DNA from: JANNSX01 sp041397825
GTDB lineage: Bacteria; Pseudomonadota; Alphaproteobacteria; Rhizobiales; Hyphomicrobiaceae
Assembly: GCA_041397825.1 (NCBI GenBank)
Contig: JAWKVX010000002.1
Coordinates: 310,001-374,000, forward strand
Length of the DNA: 64,000 nt
Direction: 5' to 3'
Positions 6,009 through 14,380 of the stretch are shown piece by piece (within the stretch, counting starts at the first letter, position 1; each line of letters starts with the position of its first letter). Below the pieces are notes generated by a model. The model did no database searches. It was not told the origin of the DNA and saw nothing but the letters and a program-made list of their open reading frames with translations. The position numbers and the translations under genes were made by a program.

Positions 6009-8444
6009 CTACCCCCGCATCCGTTCCGCCTTCGGATCGAACAGCGGCTCGAGCTGGAGCTTCGCAGCCCGCATCTCGCCCAGGATCTCGATCTCCCACT
6101 TGGCTTTGTCTGCGCCACTGCCCAGGACATCGGTCGGCACGTAGCCGATCGCGAGCGATCTGTCGGCATGGTGGCAATAGCCGCCGGAGGTGATCCAGCC
6201 GACCACCTTGCCATCTTTCCACACAGCCTCGTCGCCGATCGCATCGGCATCCGTCGCCTCGACCACGAAGGACACCCGCGTGCGCTTCGGCCCTTCCTCT
6301 TTCTCCTTCGCGGCGCCAGACCGGCCGATGAAATCGTTCTTGGAGAGATCGACGAAGCGGCCGAGATCGGCCTCGAAGGGTCCGTAGATCGGGCGGAACT
6401 CGCGTGCCCAGGTGCCGAAATTCTTCTCGCGCGCAAGCGACAGCAGGGCGCGCGATCCGAACGGCTTGATGCCGAACTCCTGGCCTGCCTCCCAGAGCGC
6501 GGTGAATAGCCCCACCTGATACTCGGGTTTGACCCAGATCTCATAGCCGAGATCGCCGGTGAAGCTGACGCGGCCGACCATGGCCGGCAACATGCCGATC
6601 TCCATGCTTGGCCGGAAATCCATGAAGCGGAACGCCTTCGCCGAAACGTCGTCATCGGTCAGCTTCTGCAGCACTTCCCGCGACCTCGGTCCCGCGATCG
6701 TCAGTCCGGTCAGTCCCTGGCCGAGCGCCACAACCTTGACCGAGCCGTCGGCGGGCAAATGCCGCTCGAACCAGCGCATGTGATACTCCTCGCCCGCGCC
6801 CGAGCCGAAGATGTAGAAGCGCTCGGATCCGACCTTGGCGAGCGACAGATCGCCGATCAGCTTGCCCGCATCGTTCAGCATCGGGGCGAGCGTCATGCGC
6901 CCCTCCTTGGGAATCTTGCAGGCGAGCAGGTGCGACAGCCAGGTCTCGGCATTGACGCCCGTGACCTCATATTTGGCGAAGGTCGAGGTCTCGGCGATGC
7001 CGACGCCGTTGCGCACCGCCTTGCATTCCGCCTTCACATGCGGAAAATCGGTCGAACGGTGGAACGAGAACTCGTCCTTGACGCCGGTCGGCGCGAACCA
7101 GAGCGGCGCCTCGAGGCTCCAGCTGTCGCCCATGACGGCACCGAGCTCGAGCCATTTGTGATACATCGGTGTCGTCCGGAGCGGCCGCGCGGCCGGCAGC
7201 TCCTCGTTCGGAAAGCGCACGCGGAAGCGGCGGCCGTAGTTCTCGCGCACTTTGACATTGGTGTAGGTGCGGTTGGCCCACTTGCCGAAGCGCGCGATGT
7301 CCATGGCCCAGACATCCATGCCGGGATCGCCGTCGACCATCCAGTTCGAGAGCGCCAGGCCCACGCCGCCGCCTTGGCTGAACCCCGCCATGACACCGCA
7401 GGCCACCCAATAGTTCTTCAATCCCCGGATCGGGCCGACGAGCGGATTGCCGTCGGGCGCGAAAGTGAACGGCCCGTTGATGATCTTCTTGATGCCGGCC
7501 TTCTGGAAGGCGGGGAAATGCCGGAAGCCGACCTCGAGATTCTCTGCCATCCGGTCCATGTCGTCCGGCAAAAGCGTCGGGCCGAAGTCCCAGGGCGTGT
7601 CCTTCGGTGACCACGGGATGCCGTGCTTCTCATAGGTGCCGAGCAGCATGCCGCCACGCTCCTGGCGCATGTAGATCTCGCCGTCGAAATCGACCGCGTG
7701 CAGCACCATCTTGCCGGTCGTCTTGTTGATCTCGGCGACCTCGGGCATGTCCTCGGTGATGAGATACTGATGCTCCATGGCGAGCACCGGCAGCTCGATC
7801 CCGACCATCCGCCCGACCTCGCGCGCCCACAAGCCGCCGCAGTTGATGACATGTTCGGCGTGAATGTTGCCCTTGTCGGTGATGACGTCCCAGGTGCCGT
7901 CGGGGCGCGGCTTCGTATCCATGACGCGGGTATGCACATGAACCTCGGCGCCGCCCTTTTTCGCCGACCCCGCGAAGGCATGCGTCGTGCCGTAGGGGTC
8001 GACGTGGCCCTGAATAGGATCGTACATGGCACCTGTGAACTGGCGTTTGTCGATCAGCGGTAGCAGCTTCTCGGCCTCGTCGAGCGACACCAGCTCGACC
8101 TGCATCCCCAGATAGCGGCCCTTGGAGCGGATCGACTTCAGCCACTCCCAGCGTGCGGGCGTGGCCGCCAGCATCAGGCCTTCCGTCATGTGCAGCCCGA
8201 CGGACTGGCCGGAGACTTCCTCGATCTCCTTGTAGAGATTGATGGTGTATTGCTGCAGCTTGGCGACGTTCGGATCGCCGTTCACGGTATGCATGCCGCC
8301 GGCCGCGTGCCAGGTGGAGCCCGAGGTCAATTCGAGACGTTCCAGGAGGACCACGTCCCGCCAGCCCTTTTTCGTAAGATGGTAGAGCACGCTCGCGCCG
8401 ACGACGCCGCCGCCAATGACGACGACCTGAGCATGGGATTTCAT
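6009..8444 (-). CDS. FAD/GcvT fusion dehydrogenase, dimethylglycine/sarcosine dehydrogenase type (paralog A)
   Basis: An 811-residue fusion. The N-terminal DAO-type FAD domain has VVIGGGVVGASV at residues 8-19 and GSTWHAAGG, whose His is the site of covalent FAD attachment in dimethylglycine and sarcosine dehydrogenases. A middle FAO_M-type region is followed by a GcvT-like aminomethyltransferase domain and its C-terminal barrel (about 430-811). Such enzymes oxidise N-methyl groups and pass the one-carbon unit to tetrahydrofolate. Paralog B at 14381-16816 has exactly the same length and layout. It heads an operon with the GST and cupin genes. The exact substrate is inferred; the GcvT part is also the fold of DMSP demethylase DmdA. 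Confidence 0.85.
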   Translation of the reverse strand: MKSHAQVVVIGGGVVGASVLYHLTKKGWRDVVLLERLELTSGSTWHAAGGMHTVNGDPNVAKLQQYTINLYKEIEEVSGQSVGLHMTEGLMLAATPARWEWLKSIRSKGRYLGMQVELVSLDEAEKLLPLIDKRQFTGAMYDPIQGHVDPYGTTHAFAGSAKKGGAEVHVHTRVMDTKPRPDGTWDVITDKGNIHAEHVINCGGLWAREVGRMVGIELPVLAMEHQYLITEDMPEVAEINKTTGKMVLHAVDFDGEIYMRQERGGMLLGTYEKHGIPWSPKDTPWDFGPTLLPDDMDRMAENLEVGFRHFPAFQKAGIKKIINGPFTFAPDGNPLVGPIRGLKNYWVACGVMAGFSQGGGVGLALSNWMVDGDPGMDVWAMDIARFGKWANRTYTNVKVRENYGRRFRVRFPNEELPAARPLRTTPMYHKWLELGAVMGDSWSLEAPLWFAPTGVKDEFSFHRSTDFPHVKAECKAVRNGVGIAETSTFAKYEVTGVNAETWLSHLLACKIPKEGRMTLAPMLNDAGKLIGDLSLAKVGSERFYIFGSGAGEEYHMRWFERHLPADGSVKVVALGQGLTGLTIAGPRSREVLQKLTDDDVSAKAFRFMDFRPSMEIGMLPAMVGRVSFTGDLGYEIWVKPEYQVGLFTALWEAGQEFGIKPFGSRALLSLAREKNFGTWAREFRPIYGPFEADLGRFVDLSKNDFIGRSGAAKEKEEGPKRTRVSFVVEATDADAIGDEAVWKDGKVVGWITSGGYCHHADRSLAIGYVPTDVLGSGADKAKWEIEILGEMRAAKLQLEPLFDPKAERMRG

Positions 8445-8464
8445 GGCCGTTTCCCCGGGGTTTC

Positions 8465-8503
8465 GGATTGGTCTTGAATGGTTCTAATCGGATTTAATTG
8501 GTC
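8465..8503. promoter_or_regulatory. Helically phased GG repeats in promoter region
   Basis: Four decamers follow each other on the plus strand, GGTCTTGAAT, GGTTCTAATC, GGATTTAATT and GGTCCATCTT, with GG at exact 10-base intervals (8470, 8480, 8490, 8500); another GG sits at 8465. ATTGGTC occurs at 8467 and again 30 bases later. The stretch is AT-richer than its surroundings and is 20-60 bases upstream of the dehydrogenase start. Regulator binding on one helix face, or intrinsic bending, is likely. Confidence 0.4.
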
Positions 8504-8731
8504 CATCTTACCGGTAGGCGAAAGGGGGAGGGCGGTCAAGCAGGCCCACCATCGCCGAGCCTGCGTCTCGACTGTCCTCCAACTCCTCCGAGCCTCGCAA
8601 CAAATTCAGGCATGGCCGAGATCGAAGCGGCTTGCTCCTCGGTCCGCACACCACGTTACAAAGTCGGGTAGTGCATAACCGCGAGCCCTTGCCTATCTTG
8701 GTCGGGACAGCGACAGACAGGGAAGCAGAAA

Positions 8732-10585
8732 ATGGGCTCGTTGCTCCGCAAGAAGCATCTTTTGATCATTGGCCTGGCGACCGTCGCCGTATCGGGCTCG
8801 CCGGCAACCTTGTCAGGCGTGACACCCTGGGCGGTCCCCGTCGCTCTGGCGGGAGAGTCTGTCACCGTAGAGAATCTCGTCATCGAAACGGGGCTCGGGC
8901 CGATCCGCATTCCGCGACTCGAGGCCGAGGACTCGTCCGTCTCCGCTGCCGATATCCAGGCACTTCTGACGTCGAGTGACCTTGCGTCGGCCGCCGACCG
9001 CATTGCCCAGATTTCCGCGAAGCACTGGCGCATTCCTGAGCTCGTCTTCGAGCAGAAGCTCGGCGAGGTGACGCAGACCGTCACGTATCGCGACATCGTG
9101 CTCGAGGAGATTGCCGGCGGCCGCATCCGGCGCATGAGCGCATCCGGAGCCGACATCAACGCCACGGCTGCAACGGGCGAGGGCATGTCGGGCCGGATGG
9201 GGACCATTCTCGCATCCGGCATCGATCTTGCGGCGGCGTTGCGCATCATGACGACGACCTCGTCGGACCCCACGGCGCCATTGACCACCATCTACCAGAG
9301 CTTCGCGGTCGACGGCTACGAGTTCAAGCTGGCCGAGCAGATGCAGATGCGGTTCGGCACGATCGCCGGTCAGAATTTTCGCATGCGCCCGCTCTCCATA
9401 CCGCTCAACGAGTTGGTGCAAAAGCTGATGGCCGCGGCGCCGGCAACACCTGGCCAGCCGCCGACGCCCGAGCAGCAGGCCAAAGCATTCGAGGTCCTGC
9501 CGGCGCTGATCGAGATCTATCGCGCCTATGCCTTCGACGAGGCGACCGGCAGTGATTTCGCCTTCTCCGTCAAGACACCCGAAGGCGATGTAAATTTTGA
9601 CATGGCCCGTTTCAGCCTGCGCAATTTCGCCGATGCACGCATCGGAGAGCTCTCCATGGAAGGCCTCGCCATGAGCAAGGTCGGGGCGGACGGCGGCAAG
9701 TTCGCGCTCGGCAAGTTCACCATGAAGGGTCTCGATTTTGGCAACCTGCTCAAGGTCGTGCAAGAGCTTGCCGAGACGCAGCAGGCGATTGCGGCCAATC
9801 CCGATCTTGCGGATGCGCCCATTCCGACACCAGCCTTCCAGATGCCGCGCTTCGACGAAATCTCCATGGATGGCCTCGAGTTCGATGCCATGGTGCCGAA
9901 AAAGTCCGGCAACCCCGGCGAGCTCGAGCATCTCAAGATGTCGCTCGCCAGGATGGCCTTGACGGTCGGCGGATGGACCGAGGTGATGCCGACGTCGATC
10001 GGCTACGAGCTCGACCGGTTCCACATGGAGCCCGATCCTGCAGACCAGCAGTTCGCACAGGTGCGCGCGCTTGGCATCGACGCGATCGACCTGTCGTTGC
10101 GCACCGCCGTCGACTACGATGCGGCCTCGCAACGCCTGACGCTGTCGGACATCTCCTTCGACATGGCAAAGGTCGGGCGCTTCGCGATGAAGGGGACCGT
10201 CGAGAATGTTCCGCCGGAAGCGCTCTCGGGTGACCCGACGGCAGCCCAACTCGCAATGATGCAGGCAACCGTCAAGTCGCTCGATCTCGAGATTGTCGAT
10301 GGCGGAGCCATTGCTCTCGCGCTCGCGCAACAGTCCGCGGCATCGGGCGTGCCGGCTGATCAGCTGCGCCAGCAGATGGCGGCGATGCCGGTGGCGGCCC
10401 TGCCGCAGATTCTCGGGCAGTCGCCGAAAGTGTCCGAGCTTGCCAACGCCCTCTCGACATTCGTCACTTCGGGCGGCACGCTGAAGATCGCCGCGAGCTC
10501 GCTTTCCGGGGTCGGCATGCTCGACATGGCCGACATCCCGGGCATCATGGCGAAGACGGACATCACGGCGACGGTCGGGCCATAG
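8732..10585 (+). CDS. Exported hypothetical protein, 617 residues
   Basis: The protein begins with a charged MGSLLRKK stretch and a hydrophobic segment to about residue 40, consistent with a Sec signal peptide and a cleavage near ALAGES. The mature part repeats a loose pattern of short beta-like segments (SMEGLAMSKVG, TMKGLDFGNLL, SMDGLEFDAMV) spaced by 50-60 residues. It has no cysteine or catalytic motif. This suggests an elongated beta-rich periplasmic protein, in the manner of AsmA or YdgA-like proteins, but I do not recognise a family. An AGGGA precedes the ATG. It stands alone, divergent from the dehydrogenase operon. Confidence 0.75.
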   Translation: MGSLLRKKHLLIIGLATVAVSGSPATLSGVTPWAVPVALAGESVTVENLVIETGLGPIRIPRLEAEDSSVSAADIQALLTSSDLASAADRIAQISAKHWRIPELVFEQKLGEVTQTVTYRDIVLEEIAGGRIRRMSASGADINATAATGEGMSGRMGTILASGIDLAAALRIMTTTSSDPTAPLTTIYQSFAVDGYEFKLAEQMQMRFGTIAGQNFRMRPLSIPLNELVQKLMAAAPATPGQPPTPEQQAKAFEVLPALIEIYRAYAFDEATGSDFAFSVKTPEGDVNFDMARFSLRNFADARIGELSMEGLAMSKVGADGGKFALGKFTMKGLDFGNLLKVVQELAETQQAIAANPDLADAPIPTPAFQMPRFDEISMDGLEFDAMVPKKSGNPGELEHLKMSLARMALTVGGWTEVMPTSIGYELDRFHMEPDPADQQFAQVRALGIDAIDLSLRTAVDYDAASQRLTLSDISFDMAKVGRFAMKGTVENVPPEALSGDPTAAQLAMMQATVKSLDLEIVDGGAIALALAQQSAASGVPADQLRQQMAAMPVAALPQILGQSPKVSELANALSTFVTSGGTLKIAASSLSGVGMLDMADIPGIMAKTDITATVGP

Positions 10586-10675
10586 AGCGGATTGATGACC
10601 CCGCTCTAGCCCGTTGGCTTTGAGCAGGTTCTAGCGGAAAACCGGCGTCCGCTTTGCCTGAGCGTACTCGAGTGT

Positions 10676-11266
10676 TCAGCCGGGGTCGATCCGGTAGCTT
10701 TTCGGATCGAGGTCGCCGATCCAGGCCCACATGGCGAGCAGCGGCGCGCCATGAGTCTCCATGATGTGCGGCTCGTCGGGCCCATGATGGATGAGGGTGC
10801 CGGGCGGCTTCGGGGCAAGCTGGCTCGTCCCCTGCTGCCAGGACGCTGTGCCCGACAGCACGTAGTACAGCTCCTCGGCGCGATGCCAATGGCTCGGATA
10901 GTAGGCATTTGGCGCCTGCATATATAGACCGAAGTAGAAGCGATCATCAGGCACGCTCGTACCCTCGCCGATGAGCGTGACGAAGGCGAATTTGCCCTTG
11001 AACGAGATCGGCATTGGCAATTCGCCCTCGGTCCAGTCGAGGATTTTGATGGCAGACCCGAGTGGGCGTGCGGCGGGATGCAGATCGCCGGCGTTCAAGA
11101 TCGAATCGAGATGACGGGTGGCCGGCGCTGTCGCCGGGACAATCGAGAAGGCCGCCTTCTCATGCGCGGCGAGCAGATCCGCCACCTGCCCGGCCTGCCG
11201 AACGCCGGTTTCCCGATAGGCCGCAGCCGCGGCGGCAACGAATCGGTTGATGGGGCCTGCGGTCAT
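10676..11266 (-). CDS. DMSP-lyase-like cupin (DddL/DddQ family)
   Basis: A 196-residue protein with an N-terminal helical part and a C-terminal cupin. The metal motif YYPSHWHRAEELYYVLSG supplies H126, H128 and E131/E132, and H167 lies in the second motif (GPDEPHIME). This layout fits dimethylsulfoniopropionate lyases DddL/DddQ, which release dimethyl sulfide and acrylate from DMSP. The ATG overlaps the stop of the upstream methyltransferase (ATGA), so the two are coupled. Family membership is fairly clear; actual DMSP activity is not, because relatives with unknown substrates exist. Confidence 0.65.
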   Translation of the reverse strand: MTAGPINRFVAAAAAAYRETGVRQAGQVADLLAAHEKAAFSIVPATAPATRHLDSILNAGDLHPAARPLGSAIKILDWTEGELPMPISFKGKFAFVTLIGEGTSVPDDRFYFGLYMQAPNAYYPSHWHRAEELYYVLSGTASWQQGTSQLAPKPPGTLIHHGPDEPHIMETHGAPLLAMWAWIGDLDPKSYRIDPG

Positions 11267-11961
11267 GGGCGCACCGCCAGATAGTCCGCATAGACAGGGG
11301 ACTCGTATTGGACGCTGACAAGTTCAAACCCGGCCTCAGCGATCAGACGCTCCATGATCCACCCATAGGTCGAATGCTCCTCTCTCAGATGCGTCGCCGT
11401 CTCGGCGCGCGTGTAGCCGGTGTTGGCCCCCATCCAGGCGATCCACGCCTCCGCCACCGCCGGCAGCTCGTCAGGCTGGCAGTTGAGCACAACGTCACGA
11501 ATGAACAACCGGCCGCCGGGCTTGAGTAAATCGCGGAGCCGCGTCAGCGCCACGCCCTTCCACAGGTCGGGCAGGTGGTGGAGCGCGAATTTGCTCGTCA
11601 CGAGGTCGATTGAGGCGGGCGCAAGATCGAGGCTGAGGAAGCTTGCATGATGCGTCTCGACGTTTGTGAGACTGAGCGATTTAGCGCGCGCCCGGGTAGC
11701 GGCCAGCATGGCCCGTGAGGCATCGACCGCGTGCGCGCGGCGGCAGAGCTGGGCCGCGGCAGCGACCAGCAGGCCCGTGCCGCAACCGATATCGGCCACT
11801 ACATGCTCTGGCTCAAGGCCGAGGGTCAGTAGAAGCTCGCGATCCTCGGAGAGGTCGGTCCCCTGACGGCTGTCATAGCTGGCGACCTCGCCCTCGTCGC
11901 CGAAGTCGAGGCCGACCTGCCTCAGATCGTCGTAGTGCCAGTCGGGGAGGGCCGCCGTCAT
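11263..11961 (-). CDS. Class I SAM-dependent methyltransferase
   Basis: A 232-residue Rossmann-fold methyltransferase. Motif I is VADIGCGTG (about residues 55-63), the acidic end of strand 2 is AHAVDAS, and the later motif LLKPGGRLFIRDVV is present. It lacks a signal peptide. It sits between the 2OG dioxygenase gene (29 bases upstream) and the DMSP-lyase-like gene (4-base overlap), so the three form one operon. The substrate is unknown; a methylated sulfonium or amine compound would suit the neighbours. Confidence 0.8.
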   Translation of the reverse strand: MTAALPDWHYDDLRQVGLDFGDEGEVASYDSRQGTDLSEDRELLLTLGLEPEHVVADIGCGTGLLVAAAAQLCRRAHAVDASRAMLAATRARAKSLSLTNVETHHASFLSLDLAPASIDLVTSKFALHHLPDLWKGVALTRLRDLLKPGGRLFIRDVVLNCQPDELPAVAEAWIAWMGANTGYTRAETATHLREEHSTYGWIMERLIAEAGFELVSVQYESPVYADYLAVRP

Positions 11962-11990
11962 GAGAATCCTTGCACGCTGCCTGCTGGAGC

Positions 11991-12794
11991 TTACGCCACG
12001 CGCCCGAAGGCTCCCATGCGAACGGCATCCGAGAACAACATTCCAGGCCGGCGATCATAGGAGAAAAGCACGATCATCCGCTCGCCTTTGCCGGCAACGG
12101 GGCTCACGCGATGCAGCGAGCGCTGGCCACGGAAAATGCTCAGCGTGCCTTCCGCGAGTGGCGGCCGTTTCACGCCGGCATCACGGCCCTCGATGGTGGT
12201 TGCCACGACGTCGTGATCGATGCCCCGATCGGTCCGGGCGCCGGGTCGGACCTCGAAGACGCCGCCGGTTTCGGTCTTCTGCAGCAACAGGCTCACGACG
12301 AAATCGTTGTCGTCGAAATGCCAGCCGTGCTGGTCGCCATCCCGCATGATGGTGACATTGCAGGCGGCCAGCGGGTCGGCGCTGCAATAGAGCGTCTCGC
12401 CGACGAGGGCGCCGACGAACTGCGTCAACGGCGCCCAGTGGAACAGCGACAGCAGAGCGCCATCCGGGGGCAGCAAGTCCGTCGCGATCAGCCACTGACG
12501 GAAAGGCGACGGGGCGAGCGCCGGATGGCCATCGGCCGGCCGGTCGGCCGCATGGTCGCGGTAGACGCCGAACGAGATGTCGCGCCGGTGACTTCGAGGC
12601 TCCGCGGCCCTTGCTTCGGCAACCATCATGCGGCGCGCCTCGGGCTTCAGGAAGCCGGGCAGCAGAGCGAGGCCGTCGGCATCAAAATCCTTGCGCGCCT
12701 TGGCGACGACGGCCGCGAATGCCGGTGATTGCGGATCGGTGATCGGATAGCGGGCGGCGTCGATCAGGTCGGCGGGTGACGGCCAAACGGCCAT
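11991..12794 (-). CDS. Fe(II)/2-oxoglutarate dioxygenase, ArpA/HalD-like
   Basis: A 267-residue dioxygenase. The facial triad is visible as GWHFDDNDF (HxD) and the distal His in SLHRVSP, with ERMIVLFSYDRRPG providing the Arg expected to bind 2-oxoglutarate. The flanking sequence resembles the ArpA/HalD group, which includes amino-acid hydroxylases and halogenases. The Asp in HxD favours hydroxylation, since halogenases have Gly or Ala there. I chose the ATG at 12794, preceded by GGAG. It is the first gene of a three-gene operon and is divergent from the Ldh-family gene. Confidence 0.75.
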   Translation of the reverse strand: MAVWPSPADLIDAARYPITDPQSPAFAAVVAKARKDFDADGLALLPGFLKPEARRMMVAEARAAEPRSHRRDISFGVYRDHAADRPADGHPALAPSPFRQWLIATDLLPPDGALLSLFHWAPLTQFVGALVGETLYCSADPLAACNVTIMRDGDQHGWHFDDNDFVVSLLLQKTETGGVFEVRPGARTDRGIDHDVVATTIEGRDAGVKRPPLAEGTLSIFRGQRSLHRVSPVAGKGERMIVLFSYDRRPGMLFSDAVRMGAFGRVA

Positions 12795-12952
12795 ATTTGT
12801 TCTCCACTCGGAACCCGGGTCCGGCCCGGCGATCGTTGCGCATCCTATCACGGGGCAGCCTTCTGCAAAACGACCCGGGTTGCAGTCCGGCATCGGCAAT
12901 GCAAACCTCGCCGTCGGCTCGATCTGACGGCCGAACAAAGGGATCGCATACC

Positions 12953-13975
12953 ATGTCCGAGACCGTGACCCTGACCATCGACAAAGTCGAGGCCTTGGCG
13001 GTGGCGGCGCTGGAGGCGCATGGCGCAAGTCCCGAAGGGGCCCGCAGCATGGCGCGTGCCATTGCGCTTGCCGAGGCAAGTGGCAATGTCATCTGCGGGC
13101 TGTTCAACGTGCACAAACTCTGCGATCACCTCGATGCCGGTGCGGTCGATGGCCGGGTCAGGCCACGAGCGATCGGGACCGGGCAACCAGCTCGCCTCGT
13201 CGTCGATGTCCGGCACGGCTTTGCGCATCGCGCCTTCGACCTTCACCTGCCCGAGCTTGTCGATGCAGCCGAGAAATTCGGCGTCGCGACGCTGGCATTC
13301 AAACATTCCTACAATGCCCTCGATCTCGGCCAGTTCGCCGAGCGCATCGCGGAAGCCGGCCTCGTCGGCATCGCGGTCTCGAACTCGCCGGTGGCGGTTG
13401 CGCATCCCGGCATGAGGGAGAAGCTTTTTGGCACGAACCCATTCGCCTATGCGGTGCCCGCCATGGGCGGCGCGGCGGAGATCGTCGTCGACATGAGCAC
13501 GAGCGCGGTCACGAAGAACTCGGTTCTTTTGAAGGCTGCAGCTGGCGAGGCGCTAGAGCCGGGGGTTGCCGTCGACAAGTCGGGCAATGTGACGACGGAT
13601 CCGAAAACGGCCCTCGAGGAGGGCGCCATTCTTGCCTTCGGCGGTCACAAGGGCGCGGCCATCAGCCTGCTGGTCGAATTGCTCGGCGCCGTGCTGACGG
13701 GTTCGAGCCTCTCCAAGGATGCCGGCATGTTCGCCGGCCGGAGCGGCAAGCGGCCGGATGTCGGTCAATTCTTCATTGCGCTCGATCCGGGAGGCGCCGC
13801 GGGGGAAGGATTTGACGGCCGGCTTGCAGCCCTCGGCCGCGCCATCGCCGAGTCCGGCGGGCGGCTCCCGGGCGAACGCCGTTTCGAGCGCCGGGCGAAG
13901 GCGGCCAAGTCGGGTGTCGCGGTGAAGGCCGAGTTGGTGGCCGAGGTCGAGGCGCTGGCGCGTGGCTCGCACTGA
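12953..13975 (+). CDS. Ldh-family NAD(P)-dependent oxidoreductase
   Basis: A 340-residue member of the malate/L-lactate dehydrogenase (Ldh2) family, distinct from the classical LDH/MDH fold. Family features seen are the N-terminal helix with SMARAIALAEASGNVICGL, GIAVSNSP, KLFGTNPFAYAVP, DMSTSAVTKNSV and the GGHKGAAISLLVELL segment. It reduces 2-oxoacids or imines with NAD(P)H; relatives include ureidoglycolate, sulfolactate and piperideine carboxylate enzymes. Earlier starts lack support. The gene is divergent from the 2OG dioxygenase operon and ends 40 bases before the convergent DUF2200 gene. Confidence 0.85.
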   Translation: MSETVTLTIDKVEALAVAALEAHGASPEGARSMARAIALAEASGNVICGLFNVHKLCDHLDAGAVDGRVRPRAIGTGQPARLVVDVRHGFAHRAFDLHLPELVDAAEKFGVATLAFKHSYNALDLGQFAERIAEAGLVGIAVSNSPVAVAHPGMREKLFGTNPFAYAVPAMGGAAEIVVDMSTSAVTKNSVLLKAAAGEALEPGVAVDKSGNVTTDPKTALEEGAILAFGGHKGAAISLLVELLGAVLTGSSLSKDAGMFAGRSGKRPDVGQFFIALDPGGAAGEGFDGRLAALGRAIAESGGRLPGERRFERRAKAAKSGVAVKAELVAEVEALARGSH

Positions 13976-14015
13976 TCAAGTAAGGTGCGACCACCTTCGT
14001 AGATCGCAGCATCGC

Positions 14016-14369
14016 TCACGCTTTCCGCAGGATCTTCTCCATCGGCCGGCCTTGGGCGAGCTCGTCGATCAATTTGTCGAGAATGCGAATCTCGCGCATC
14101 AGCGACTCCTCGATGTCCTCGATGCGGACGCCGCAGACCACGCCAGTGACCAGTGCGCGCGCTGGATTGGGCTTCGGCGCCTTGGCGAAGAAGGTCTCGA
14201 AGTCCGTTTTCTTGGCAAGCTGAGCGTCGAGACCTTTCTGCGTAAAGCCCGTCAGCCAGCGGATGATCTCGTCGACCTCGGCTTTCGTACGTCCCTTCCG
14301 CTCCGCCTTGGCGACGTAGTGCGGATAGACGCTGGCGACGCTCATCGTGTAGATTCGGTGGCTTGCCAT
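14016..14369 (-). CDS. DUF2200 family protein
   Basis: A 117-residue cytosolic protein that matches DUF2200 along its length, beginning MASHRIYTMSVASVYPHYV and containing TKAEVDEIIRWLTGF. The function of the family is unknown. It follows dehydrogenase paralog B by 11 bases, so it is translated from the same operon. The sequence is helical with a basic N-terminal half and shows no catalytic motif. Confidence 0.85.
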   Translation of the reverse strand: MASHRIYTMSVASVYPHYVAKAERKGRTKAEVDEIIRWLTGFTQKGLDAQLAKKTDFETFFAKAPKPNPARALVTGVVCGVRIEDIEESLMREIRILDKLIDELAQGRPMEKILRKA

Positions 14370-14380
14370 CGACGTGTTTC

